DNA of 64,000 nucleotides from Ciona intestinalis (taxonomy: Eukaryota > Chordata > Ascidiacea > Phlebobranchia > Cionidae): positions 431,261 through 495,260 of the forward strand of contig NC_020173.2 in NCBI RefSeq assembly GCF_000224145.3, in the 5' to 3' direction. Made by a program: the position numbers and the translations under genes. The notes below the pieces were generated by a model that saw nothing but the letters and a program-made list of their open reading frames with translations, searched no databases and was not told the DNA's origin. Shown here in pieces: positions 24,801-38,400 of the stretch. Numbering within the stretch: position 1 is the first letter of the stretch; the number at the start of each line of letters is the position of its first letter.

Positions 24801-27800
24801 CAGCGTGCTCCGCAGTTTTGACGTAGATGATCGCAATTCGAAACGGAATTTACCTTCTGATTTGTTGAATGAAATTGCAAACGGTAGCGAAACATGTATG
24901 ATTATGGGTAATTCGGCTTTAATAGGCCAGAGGCCACGTTGCGGTAGCTTTAACCACCACATACGAGACGCTAATGGTGGAATAAGAATGTCCCTCTTTT
25001 GGCACTTGACCGATAGTCGAACTCTGTTTCGACGAACTTCGGCTTTTATCCCCATAATAAGCGGCTATGTTTAACTGGCAATAATTTAATGCGGCATAAA
25101 GCGGTGTCCGGTTTCGGGCCAGACACTGACTGCACTTTACCGGCGTGGAGCCAGTTGTACTGGGAGTTCTGGTTTAGGTGGATACCTAACCAAATAGCAG
25201 GGTGTCAAAGTTGAAATATTCGCTCCGTCACGCCAAATGACGCAAGCGAGTCGGCGTACACAAGTCAAAAATCCCGGATCGGCGAAACGAATTTGTTTGC
25301 AGTGCTGGGCTGCTGGTCACGGTCCAAATATTTCATTGGCTAAATCGGTAACCGCGATCCCGTAGATGTACACAAATACTTAACGATGCCTTAAGTTTAA
25401 AAATATTTTCGATTCTTCACGACTTTTGCTGTTGACTCCAGGAGAAGCATCATTGATTGGACGAATGAAAAGCATAAGCTCACCGGGTACACGAAGTCGG
25501 TCGTGAATGTTTTTCTTAGAACGGCGTGCTGGGTCGTTTCTCAACATTAAGAAGGCAAAAGTGCAAGCGGGAATGGGACAGTGGTGTGCAACGCATAGCA
25601 AACAGTCCTTAGGAGGGCCATCTCCGTTAAAATCTATTGTTTATTGCCAGCACAGTGAATCTTGGCCGATAATTTTCAAGCCAAAAGTGACTCGATAGGA
25701 TACTGCATAGTTTGCACGTACACATTCTTTTTGGGAAACTTACGCGTAAACAATTATCGCGATGAAGTTTGATGAAAATCCTTTGCTTTGTTGTTATATT
25801 GTTATATTAACCAAATGTGTGTTCGGGGGGATGGTGCGACGCTTGTTGATAAACAGCTTAATATAACGACATGAGTGGCTTATATAATCCACTTACAATC
25901 GAAATAAAACCGCGCGGCCTTCCGATCTAGTCCCGCTGCCCGAAATCGCGCGAAATTTTCCGAAATTGATCGAAGCTTTATCTCGCCGTGATGTCTAACG
26001 CTGACGTCAACGAAACATAATTTGACGAGTTTCGAAATTCCTCACTAAAGTTATGACGTAGTGTAGTTCAAGTGGTTCGAAAACAGCATTCTTTGGTGGA
26101 CAAAAACGATTCTGTTATAACATGTACACCCGAAGCAACTGGTGTGTAGAAGTTTTCCCTTTGTATGGGCTTATTATGCGGCGTTTATAAAAATATTCCC
26201 TTATACACAAATGTAAATAGAGTTTTAACATATACACTACAAATGCTGTGATTTTAAATATATTCAATGGATGTTGAGAGTTGGTAGCACAGGCCAACGG
26301 TATATACTTGAAACAATGGGATTATTTATCGCATTTCAGTAACCTCTCTTTAAACTCGATCGCTGGACAAGCAAGGAGAAAAACGCCACTTGGCGATATT
26401 TGCGGGCGTGAATCGAGGCCACCATTTTCTTAGAACGGGTTTTCTTAGCAAAAACGCGATCGGCGATGCACAGTAAGACCATAAGCCGCAATTTTAACGT
26501 TGGCAACGAACACAGAAGGTTATTTTCACATGCGGATACTCGTGACCCGCGTCATGAACCTGATGTTTGAATCTAAAATAAAACACAAAAACAGTTACGA
26601 CATAACGTTCAAATTAACATCGTCTGCAACAAGTAAAACAAATTTCCGTAAAATCAATTACACGAACCTCTATTCACGTAAATGAGCTCACCGTGCATTT
26701 AAATCTAATCAATTCCGAGGTTTAAAATAACCCTGTAAGGCACCCGTGAACAACTGTGTAGTTAAAATGGCATCTTACCCGGTCATTGAACCTCGCCGAT
26801 CAAACAGGTCGATTCGTTAAATCAAATTTCAGTATCATCATTACACAGCATGCCGCACAAACGCCGCTTAAATTTGTCTTCTGGTTGAACCCTTGTAAAC
26901 TATATGGGCTTTGTGAGACGGCTGTTTATATAGCAGACTGAGGTGAACCGACAAGCATAGACAAACACGGCGACAAATGACTTCCAGCCACAATTCAATG
27001 TCGTCAACGTGTACAGTGCACGTAGATGCGGTGTATACCGCCAAGTTTATTTTAACTTCGGCCACAAGACTTTTTGATGTGGATTTTATCAATCATAAAT
27101 TAGGAAAATTAATACAATGTTTATTCGTAACTGTGTAGTGTGCGTGGCAGTTCTATAGGTTTATATTGGTACGTTGCAATCCATGGCTAAACGATATTTT
27201 AGAGTCTTTTTTGGGGGGAATTAGCGTTTAGATCTGCTGGGTGGCGCTATAGCGGCGTTACTTGTTCACGATTGTATTCACGAAAGTTCATGACCCATAG
27301 TAAGCAACACATACACCGCTGACTAACATCCGGTCTTCAACATGAAATCGGATATGCATGTATAGAGCGCGGAAAGAGATACTCTGCATTTCAAACCAAG
27401 CGACTTCATTATATGTGTAAACACATGGTATCGATAAAACATAATTTGATAGAAAAAATAATTAGATCGACATTAGAACGGCGTCTTTATTTTTTACATA
27501 TAGTGCTGTGATGGTGAATTAAAACCCCGCGAACCAATTTGGGTAAAACAACAATTCTTATACGTATAATCAATCGACAAGGAATGTAAAGCTTGTCGAA
27601 AGTGGCGAAATGTCCGAGGTGCCGAACTGAACTACGATAATCTGATAAACAAACAATTTGTTGCCCGACCACCATGGTTTTAATTAAGAAACTAAATCCA
27701 AGCGAGTACGTTGACACACCCACTTAACGGTATGCGATGCCGCAATGACAATACCATCACAGAACAATTCTACTCCATGTATGATTAACCAATGCGGATA

Positions 27801-30800
27801 TTTTTAAAGTTTTGCGCAAAATGCGCTTTAGTACTGCGCGGGTGGCATACCTTAAACGAAATATTCTTAGCTTTTCACGAAACCAAACCAACCGAGTCTA
27901 CATACCCAAAAAAATATTTTCAGCAATCAAAAAGTTCCACAAAACTCACCAATGCAATACTGACTTTCGAATTCCGAACGCTAATCAGTGTGAACGGCCA
28001 GTTCAATTAAGCTGCGTATACCTGACGGTAAAGCCCTCTTATATACCCAAGTCTCTCTGAACTTAGTCGGGGGTCTAAGGATCTGATTACTAGGGAGATC
28101 TCAACGGATCCAATGTCGCTTCGACGACTGGTTTGTTGTTTCAAAGCAACCGTAACGCACCACGACGACTGATTGGATTGCCAACACGTGCTTCTACCTT
28201 ACTTAACGGTGAATCACTTTAAACCTATTTTCGAAGACTGTGCACTTAATATGAGACTGGGGGAAAGCTGCCAAAAGCGTCTCTCTCACCTATTAACTAA
28301 TATGTAAAATATGCAACGCGAAAAAATGAATTAAACACGTATTAAAGACAAGCATTGACATTAGTAAGCAGCTATCTGCAACTAACTGCACGCCGGTAGT
28401 GTTGCATGTCATTAACAAAGCGAAGACACATACATGTCACGAATTTGAGCCGTGCGTGTCAGTTATTGAATAGACGTCTATTATTATTTGACGCAAAAGT
28501 GACACCACCGCTAAGAGCCGCAACATTGTCTGGATTTTTAACGGTTGAGTGACGTGTGAATAAACTGGCTGTGACTATTGCAGAGAACCCCATAGTTACA
28601 AAAAGCGTTCGGTGTATTTGTGTGCGTCGCGTCACTCATCAGCTGGCCTAGTAATGTCTGGAAATACACAGCGGGTTTCACCTTTCGCGCCTAAGTAATC
28701 GGTGCGGACAAGCAACTCATTCAAATGAACGCAGCTTTAATTAGACGACAGGATGCAACGCTTTGGGTTACCGATTGTATGCGCCGTGTATTGCATCCTG
28801 ACCGATGCTGCTGTAACGATGACACCTTACATCCCGCCTTGCCGTAAGGAAAGACGAGAGCGCGCTGGAAGTGGCAATGTAGGTTAAATGCAACATAAAG
28901 AAAACATGAAAAACCACTTACTGATTTTGTTCGACTTTGCACTGCTTCAAAAAGTATGAATTCTTCTAGGCCAGCCGAGCTAACAGCACAAAAAAGACTT
29001 GACTTTAACATAAATGAAAAAAAAAATAACCCGCCAAAAAAACCTGCGTTTAAAATTAACACATATAAGTATAAACTTCATCCTAGCCGAATAAACAAGT
29101 GCATAGTTCCAAAACGCACGCACACTTTAACCGATGTGTCGACCACTAATGCAGAGTTATCGTTTAAGGGCAGAATGTTTATTGCTTTCATTTTAAAATT
29201 CACTTGAAAGGAGGTCAAACACGGGTCGGGGGCGCATGGGGCCCGGGTTTTTGCCTAATGATCCTTGACCACGTGACGTCGAGCAACAAATTACAGGAAG
29301 AGCTCATGGCCGGGAGTTCCACTGCCCAAGTTAATTAACAAACCCCCCTTGTGATTCTCTGTAATGGATTCAAAACATAGATCGCGTGCCGAGGTGTTTT
29401 GACCTGACATACAAAAGTCTTGGGAACCATGAACGTTGCTCCCCCCCCCTCCCATGTTCGCGGTGACTTCTCCCTGAACCCGAGAAGCGGAAATCGAGAC
29501 GAAACAAAGAATTTGACTTGAACACTGTATCTCTGACTGAAGAGACGAAGCGCAGAGTTGGCTGGGGAACTTTTAACCGCAGTCGACAGTTGCAGATTAT
29601 AAAGTGAGCTTCACAACAGTTAATGATAACAAATAACAGTCCTTGTCTTATCTAGCGATATTCAAACTACGCCAAGCGCACCCTCCCCAATATTAAACTG
29701 TTCAGTAAACATTGAAGCCTTCCGGACTGCTGTGTCTGCATTATATCAAATAATAAGTTCAGGTAACCTTTACGTTCTAATGCTAAATACTCCTGAAATG
29801 AAGATGAGGTCTATATCATGGCTTCACAACAGTCTAATGCTAAAAAAGGGTTGTGTCCTCACACAACAAACCAATAACACTAACCGAAGGCCAACCTGGG
29901 TTCGCGCGGGAAACCGAAACGTACCGTCTCAGATCACAACAAACGCACAAGCAAATTGTTTCTCGCCTATAGTTCTTAGTCAATTAGCGACGAAAGAGCT
30001 TCCCTCGGCAAAACGCGCTGCAGGACTCAGCTGATGCAGGCAAGAGCATTAGCGCAGACAAGCATGATATGCTCTGAGCACTTGGTCGTCGGATGGTGCT
30101 TGTGATTGCGAGTGGAAAGCGCAAAATAGATTATGACGAATTGTTTCCTGGTTGTAGGCAGGATCGGATTGCGACTCGAAGCCGCCTGTGTTGGAGACGA
30201 TGCCCTGGCCCGGCTCGCGAGTGTGTGAATTGTTCGCGACCCCGCGGTTGATAGGTCAATTCGACAGTCACTACTTCTCTATTTCGAGTCGGCCAAGTGC
30301 TGAGAAATGCCGCGATAACTCGGGAATGGGGGTGCGGATAAGGTCACCTGGCCACAAAATCAGCAACAGCGCGAACGTCGGTGCGGAGCCATTCGGAAAA
30401 TCGGAAAATTTACATGATCGTTTACCGCAGTCGACAAGCGGCAAAGTAAGACATGAAGCTGTGAAAATGGAAACGAGCACGTCACAAAAAAGACTAAACG
30501 TAGCTCATGCGACAACTTTCCGGTTTCTTGCGCCGAATGTGTAAGTTTGAGACGAACCACCGACCACAACGCATACATACAGACCAATATTAAACCACAG
30601 AAGACGAACACACTTCCGAAACGACCAGAGAGGCATACACATAATAAAAACCTTCTCTTAATACTGGGTGGCTTGACAATTTTAAAAATAAAACAGTTGG
30701 AACGCAGTAGCTCGCTACAAAACCTATTCAGTGTATATCTCCACAATTCATAACGACGACGTATTTTCAGCGGATATCATGGTCGTTAATTCAATTTTAA

Positions 30801-32152
30801 AAGCAATTTCCGTCATGTCCTGACGGTTGTACAACTTATAGCCCTGCTGTATAAATACTGCGAGTTTACAAGCGGCAACTGGGATAGTTTAATATGGAAA
30901 AATAATTTATTTTCGGCAAAGGCCTTTGAATAATCGGTGTGATGTCAGACGCCGGTACACAGATAAAGGAAACCTACGTAGGTAAAACACTGTGCAACCC
31001 ATTGCCCCACATCTTTCACTGCTCGTGGCCGTGCCAAAGCTGATAAAACTAGGGATGTGGATTACTAAATTCCGTTGTTGGGATCCGCAGACCTGGTAGC
31101 GCCAGCACTAACGATGGTGATCCATCATTTGGGTTAATCAGTCCGTCCGGAATCGTCTGATTAACTTTCCCACGTCACGAGGTGAACGTAAACGGAAAGG
31201 AACGTTGCCAGCATAATTTAGCTGTCCAGCCACTGCGCGTACACAGGGAAGTCATGAACTTTTGCGGGTCGATATTTGACAACCGCCACGGCCTCTTAAC
31301 CGCAGCTATATATGCGAGTGGCAGTAAAAGACATAAACTAAACCACGAAGAAAGCGCGTTTTTGTATCAGTTTTATATTGATCGCGGACATAAAGAAAGA
31401 GAGCATGATGCTATACGTCACATATATCACAAATGACAAGACAGAGTCGGCGGCATTGGCGCAGTCACGCTTAGCAAACTGCGGCGGCCAGTTTCATGAG
31501 AGAGGGCGGGGGTGAAACGAAGTTCGCGATCTGCTGGGGTGGTCTGCAGTGACGTACCACTGACTGCTCGCACGTGACTACAGAGACAAACTATGACGGA
31601 TTACGGAGATTGAATCCCGGGGCAGGGGCTTAGGGGCAGCGGGAATCGCTTAAATGAATTAGCCGACCCCGCTGCCTGAACTGATTAGCGTGGATATACG
31701 ACTTAATCGCGCCACAAATGCTCATAACGTCATAGTAGCTACCGTGGGTCATTTATTATGAAAATTCAGGGTCATGTCCGCGGTTGGCAAATATTGTTCA
31801 GTACCCCAAGCAAATATTTTTTACTAGTGTTACAAACATAACTTACAAGGTTGTTTACTGAGCCAGATATAAAGCGAATATTCTGTCCATGACGTATAGT
31901 ATGGGTGTTTGCTAAACTTATTTGACCCGATAACCTTTGTTTCTGTCGTAAACGCCCCCTTTACTTTACAAATAGCCGGCAATGAAATGTGTATATTAGG
32001 CTTATAAACACGCGATATATATGGTGATTATTATAATGGGTGGATGACAGCAGACAAAATATTTATGATAGAAGTAAAATATTACTGGTTTGCAACTCCG
32101 AAAATGTTTGGTAAACCTGGTATCGCGAATTGTACCATATTTAACTGTACGA

Positions 32153-32619
32153 TTTCGTTAATGGGGCATACCAACGAAAATTCAGTTGTGTATATAAATC
32201 AATAAAAATGCTTAATAGGGATCTAACAGCAGACCACCACCAAAGTTATAAAATAACAGCTTTAAAATGTGTACCAAAACCGCAAATTTAACCGCTTGAG
32301 TAAAAAAATCGGCTGCGTGGCCAATGCATGGAAATTTCCATAAAAACGTGTCACTGAATTTTGAATGTTTCTAGTTTCTAAACTACTAAAAAAAATCATA
32401 CTTTCAGCAGTTTAGAAACTATAGAAAACGTTTTCTGGTGGGAAATCCCATGCGTTGTCGCGCGGCCGATTTTTTCACTTCGGCGCGTGTTTTACGCGAT
32501 ATTTTAAAGAAGCAGTTTTGTTTTTAAGACTGTGGTGGTACCTTAAAATCACATTTCAGCAATTCTACCTATAAACAAATTTTCACTTTTCGTTGGTATT
32601 TTAGTTCCATTAAAACGAA
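32153..32619. mobile_element. Foldback element with long imperfect inverted arms
   Basis: The left arm (from TTTCGTTAATGG, through ATACCAACGAAAA and AAAAAAATCGGC) is matched in inverted order by the right arm (GCCGATTTTTTCAC, TTTTCGTTGGTAT, CCATTAAAACGAAA). The arms meet near 32385 at TAGTTTCTAAACTACT / CAGTTTAGAAACTA. The structure has no open frame and fits a foldback MITE. Exact borders and target duplication were not resolved. Confidence 0.6.
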
Positions 32620-33702
32620 ATGTAACCGCTTAAACAAAGAGGGTGAGGCTACATCGGAAACAACGCAAGTCAAATGAACAGGTCGAAACGACAGCTCACC
32701 CACTCAAGGGCTGTCAAGTCGTTGTTGTCACCAGGTTAAAGTAGCAATGCATTAGAAACACGAGAGCAGTTATTTAGATCGATCACCTTGGTGGCCGAGA
32801 ATTAGTACCGGCGAAAAAAAATTGTGCTGGTATGTATATTGAACCCATACACGCCGGAGCTATTTTATTATAGGCTGTTAGGTATTTTAAAACCATTTTG
32901 TTTGGCTGTACGAGTAGAAGTAGTATTGGAATATATTAAATATGCAAACGACTTACAGCGATCGTGCGCCACTAAAAAATCAACCGGTGTCAAATTTAGG
33001 TAATAACCAAGCGTGACAAACCCATGCTTTGGCGTGACTATAACTGACTAGACATACAGCTTGGCCAAAGGTTTTAAAACATTTGCAATTTTAGTTGAAC
33101 ATATTTTTGGTATACGATTCATTTTGGCTTTTTAGATTCTGTAGTACATTAATCAAAATTCATAACACAGACAGTTGATATTGCTGTCATAACTATGTTA
33201 TTTTTAGAAGACTAATTAGGATAAGTAAATAGGTTGCACACGCACTGCGACGTGAAACGAAACGGTCTAGCCGAAATGCAGAAAGAAAATTCTCACCTTG
33301 CAAAATCGTAGGGACTTTGTATTTCCCCATTTGAATTCGGAGCATGCGAACGCCTGATGAACCATTTTGTTCTTTAGATTGAGGATGAATTACAAAATAT
33401 CACCGAAGGAAGAAATTTCGTAGCAAGAATTGCGAATGTAACCAAATGATGTATTTTATCACAGGAATATTTTTAAATGCTCTGTATGCTGCAATAATAG
33501 AACCAAATATTAAACAATTGTTTACTAATATACATTATTGGGTAATTTGTTCAAATCAACATTGCCTGATATAGGACTCCTATAATTACTATTGGACATT
33601 CTCGGCAATTTCTTCCGGGAGTCAGAGAATCAGAAAGATTCTGTTCCCAAATGACAAACAGTTGCCGTATATATAGCGCCTTTCCTGGCCACGCCCGTCA
33701 CC

Positions 33703-33719
33703 TGACCTCTGCCTGAACT
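33703..33719 (-). promoter_or_regulatory. Second perfect DR5 retinoic-acid-response-type element
   Basis: Read on the - strand: AGTTCA, spacer GGCAG, AGGTCA. Both half-sites match RGKTCA with 5-base spacing. It lies about 13 kb upstream of the - strand CYP26 start and about 2 kb beyond the 3' end of KANSL3. A regulatory role is inferred. Confidence 0.4.
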
Positions 33720-34768
33720 AGAGTGAGATTTCTTAGAGCCAATTGTCCTGCATAGAATTTAGACTTCCTTCTTCCATTCGGGCAAGCGCGGCTTCACGAA
33801 CTGGGCCTTTTCCGGTCCTGGAACATACACAGTCTGTGCGCACTGTAAGGCTGGGTGAAAATGAGCTTATGCTATTCTGCTACACATTAGACAACTGCCC
33901 ATGATCTGCTTCAAGTCCAAAATTACATGCAAATGTGGGCAGGCATTTTATGAGATGAGCCGTTTGTCATCGTCGATAACTCATATACGCGTTCTATTGT
34001 TTCCGACCAGCACGTTACTATAAATAGACAAATGACTGAAGAAAACCCAAGTTGATTGGTTGATATTACTAACGCAATTTCGCAGTTAACGCCTAAAATA
34101 ATGGCGCATCATAAAACTGTGATTATATGCACAGACAATTAGATTACTAATAGCGAGCCTAATACGGCTTCAATATTACTAATTCGGCCTGCCTTATACA
34201 CAACGTTCGCCAAATTCGAAGCCGAAACTAGTGTGCTGATGTTAAAATCAACTAACGCGCATTAATACCAATATCCATTACGTCGCAAGTAAATGCGAAG
34301 AAAAAGACTGACAAACTTGATTGGCGCGGGTTATTTAATAGTTTAATCGTTTATATGTCACGTTGCAGCTAAACCCCGTGCTTCCCAATTGCTTACTATA
34401 ATATAGATGCACGTTATCCTGTATTAAGAACACAGCGGAACGTCGCGATTTCAGTCACCGTGAGAAATAATGTATAATCCGATTCGAGTGGACTGCGCGC
34501 GGCAGGTTTTCAAAGCCGCCACTCCATAGGCGAGTAAGATATCCACTCCTTGTAATAGGGGCCAATGGAAAAGTGCAAGCACCCCGGGTGGTCCGACGCC
34601 TCGTAACTACATTAGTGAATGGATTCACGACGGGAAATCGTCTCCGACTCTCTCCGCTATACCTTTTAAGTGAGGAAGCTAATTTTTTATAACAACTTAA
34701 ACTATTAAGCGGGAAGCATTACCAACGGAACACTATTACTTACCTACCGACTTCGTTCTGTCTGTACA

Positions 34769-34803
34769 ACCATAGTATACTAAAGTGACTTCAGTATACT
34801 ATG
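34769..34803. repeat. Long palindromic motif, family member B
   Basis: A 35-bp near-perfect palindrome: CCATAGTATACT, then AAAGTGACTTC, then AGTATACTATGG. It shares its core and right half with the palindrome at 8192-8218, so the two probably descend from one small repeated element. Confidence 0.6.
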
Positions 34804-35347
34804 GTACAACTGCACCAGCTTCATGGTCAATTTGTCTAGAATTAGATGCAACTTAACCGCTGCGACAAAACGGTCCGAAACAAAGCGAGGGATGTTGGGC
34901 AAATTATACGAAGTTGTCTGTCACAGTCCCTACAGTTCCGCTCACTGTTTGTATGTTGTTATTGCGTTTGGCAAAGCTAAATTAAATTAGTACTTGTTTA
35001 ACGTAAAAGGTACATGGCAATGCCTGTCTTTCTCTCAGATGTTGAATCTGGTTGATGGGGGACATCAACGTCGGAACTATACAACAAAATCACCCACTGT
35101 CTGCTAAATAAACCATTGTTTCCCGATTTTCGTGAACTACTGGCACTAAACCGAACTCTGACGGCTGTATGAGACGGCTGAGTGACAGGTAAAGCAACAA
35201 CGAGCAGTCAAGACAAACAAACGGCCGACCGCGGCAATGCTCTTGCCGTGAGCGGGTGCTTCGACCGAAACAAAGGCTTGTGACGGGCAATAAAAACTCC
35301 TGTCGTATTTGACGACGTCGCACACTCGCTGAGAACATTTATCTTGA

Positions 35348-35353
35348 TTTATT
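35348..35353 (-). terminator. Candidate polyadenylation signal of KANSL3
   Basis: AATAAA on the - strand, about 120 bases past the KANSL3 stop codon. Confidence 0.45.
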
Positions 35354-35473
35354 GACCACACTCGAACAGCTGGGGTTGTGCGAAAAGTGTTGAAAAAACC
35401 ACGACTTACATTTTAAGTTTTGTATTGTGGCAGTGTGGGAAACATAGCAGCATTTAAAGATACATGCTGACAC

Positions 35474-38400
35474 TTACGAGTCTAACGACTTGTTTACGAT
35501 TTCACCTTGCGTGGAAACAGGATTGGCTGGCGTTGGTGCCACTGTTGAAATTTGTACCGATTTTTCGGCATTTTGAAGAGCGACAGTCGGTCGGGGTCGT
35601 GTTATACTTAGCATGTGGCGTTCACCAGCCTTTCCTGGAGTCATTTGTACTTTAGTGATCGATTTGCTCGGCCCAGGAGACATCATCGGTTTCTTTTGGT
35701 TTTTAATAACTTTAATTAACTTTGCTTCCAGGTTGCGTGTTCCTCCCATGCTCTTATCACGAAGGTAAACCACAGATCTTCCGGGGGTTGGCTGGCTCTT
35801 CTGAGAGACATTACCCGGGAAGAGGTCGAAGAGCTTGGGAGCAAGTTTTACTGAGGATCGCTGAGAAGAGCCGACTCCGGATGCTGGAGAAAGGGTTCGG
35901 GAGCCGACGGCAGGCTGTAAAGATTTCTGGAGAAAATTAAAAGGAAATGATCATTATGTTGATTAATTTTTGACAGATGTAATTATTTAAAAAGCGTTTC
36001 TATCGCATAAATTAAAGCCCTTTGTTTAAATTGTAAAACATAGCTCAAATTTAACCTGGATTTGCCCGGGCAAGGTTGGACGTTTCGTGGAAGAAGAACT
36101 ATCGGATGCGGTTGCTGATCCTAACACTAGGTCCACCAGAGGAGTAGAAGATGCTCTTTTAAGTGCGGATGTTGCAGTCGGCATCATGCTCTTGTGAGGT
36201 GTAAATTTGGATTGTGACGTCACAGTAAGGTTTCGGGGTTGAGGGGAGACTTGGAAAGATTTCTTGTTTTGCATAAATGTCATGTGACGGTTGTCGCTCC
36301 TGGATTGAGCGGCAGTAAGACCTCCGGAGGAGAGGACATACCTGGATGATGAGGAAGATCAGAAACGATGGTCATGCAACAACATGGTATAATATGGATG
36401 TTTTAAAATACTGCGCGCTGCTAAACACATCATGCGTGGTATTAAATTAAAATTGTCTGAAAAGTTATTTTCGTGGCAATAATTGTTTTGTTTATGTCTT
36501 TATTTGCACCGAGCGCGTCGTAAGTGCCAGCAGTCATTAGATGGCTGTGGTATTTTGGTTTGTTTGTTGATGGGAAAACGTGACCGGGGTAGAGGACAGA
36601 CCGAGTGACCGGGTCAACCGTGTTGAAGGCGAAGCATCAGATTGCTGCTGTGGTTTATATTGAGCTGAGTTTTGAGTGTGAAGCAACGCGCATGATGGTG
36701 GGGAATTACGGCGTCGTTCAAGCGCTTTGCCACTATTTTTTTTTACGCGACGAACTTTTCATGAACCGCTTTGTCGCTGATGGGTGAGATGATAATCAGA
36801 TTTTTCGGGTGGCTACCTCACAAAGATGCGACATGTGCAAACGCTTATCGTGATGATATGCCTTCTTGGAAAAAGCAAAGCGTAATTTGCGCTCAGGTGC
36901 ATAAGTTCGTCTGATTTGAGGGACAAATAATGACGTTTTTCGGAGAAAATCATTGCCCTTATTGAGCGGGCTTTTTTAATACGTTTGCATACATGACTAC
37001 TGTAATACGGTTATGATTCTTCGTAACGGATCGAATACCAAACACTGAAAATTGACTAAATTAAAAGCTTTATGTTTACCGCGAAATGGTTGCAAAATAT
37101 GGTATTGCAGTTTTTTTCTATATTTTTACAACACAATTTTCCGAAATTCACAATATTTGGTGTCGAAGCAAAAATCCCGAGATCACATTATGTTTATAGT
37201 TGAATGGTTGGTTGAAGTCGTGAAGCGGGAGCTCGGGGTGCGTGTCTGGTAGACACTGAAATTGACTGCGTTTTGAAAACTAAGATGGCGGAAAGCGGGA
37301 TTTCTGTTGAACTTTTCAACCCGAGAACTTGACGAGGTAAGGTATAAATTCCGAGGAAAAACGCGGAGCGGATCAAAGACCCGGTAATGGAGGAGCGTGG
37401 AATGTTCTCGAAGGGTTGCGGAAGATGACGAAGCAAAGAATCGTCGATGGCGGGTTTGGGAGTGCACTTGGGTAATTCGAGCTCAAAAACATTAAGGCTC
37501 CGCACGCAATGTGGACGCGGGGTTCACGGAAAGGACAAGGGCGGAAAACAACTTGGGATATTTTCGGTGGCGGTTCGGACGGAAGAGAATTAGCGGCGGT
37601 GACGTAGGCTTTACGACAACCCAGGGTAAACACGGGGCGTCAACTTTTCAACCTAAATATTTGGGGGTTCGGGGGACTTTAACCGGAAAATCGGAGATCA
37701 AAGTCATATCAGCGGGTGTAAGCACCGGGGCTCTTCAAATGAGCGGAACACGGCCAACTGAATTGTTGTTTTTGCATTGACCGTCGCAGGTGGGGTACAG
37801 AGTGACCTGCGCACGAACTTTTGTTGGGAAGAAAATTGTTCAGATGCTCTCCAGTTAATCGGAAAATAACGAGCTTTCTCGGCGCTTGCCACGGAAGTAA
37901 TTAGACTGACCCATGTGCTTCGGAGAAAATTAATAAAGTAAAATCATGGTTGCACGGAATTTGTTTTTAAGATAATATCGTTTCGTAATTTTAATTTGCA
38001 AGAATTGCGTGGAGTGCTGTGCAATTAAGCACGAACCATGCTTTAATCAACATCGTGAAGTTGTGGGATCGTGTCTAAATACTTTGGCTTCTATTAATGA
38101 ATAAAGTTCATAGGGTCACAGGGTAGGATGGACATCACGTGTTGGCATGCGTGTGAAGTGTTATTTAACTTTGCCTGCACGATATAGTGTGTGATGGTGC
38201 AACCCCATTATGACACCCACTACATGACATGGCTTTTCATCCAAAGAACTTCACTCGGTTACTCTGTACATTAAACTATACGCAGAATGATTACAACATA
38301 GCACATGATATTGAGGCAATTTTCGGAATTAGTTTTGCTTAATCACGCCAGTTGACTCAATTTCGAATCTGTATCACCGGGCTGTAAAGTTTTGCAACAA

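Larger units (their letters stand above)
20434..35473. other. 15-kb gene-poor region upstream of the - strand CYP26
   Basis: No reading frame here has recognisable domains, consistent codon use or a convincing series of splice sites; the longest open frames (about 130-150 codons near 24.4-24.9 kb) overlap each other on the same strand in different frames and look like chance. Compared with the AT-rich introns elsewhere, roughly 18-31 kb is visibly richer in G+C and CpG and lacks the TIR and SINE repeats. The first part probably contains the CYP26 promoter and any 5' exon. Candidate response elements and two repeats inside it are listed separately. Confidence 0.5.

Noticed and set aside
24379..24895. 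Two overlapping - strand open frames of 133 and 153 codons in the gene-poor block
   Set aside because: Different frames of the same DNA, no domain, unusual residue mix and no splice support; they look like chance in a G+C-richer region.
26543..26560. TGACCC-N6-TGAACC pair
   Set aside because: Spacing of six is not a standard RAR/RXR arrangement.
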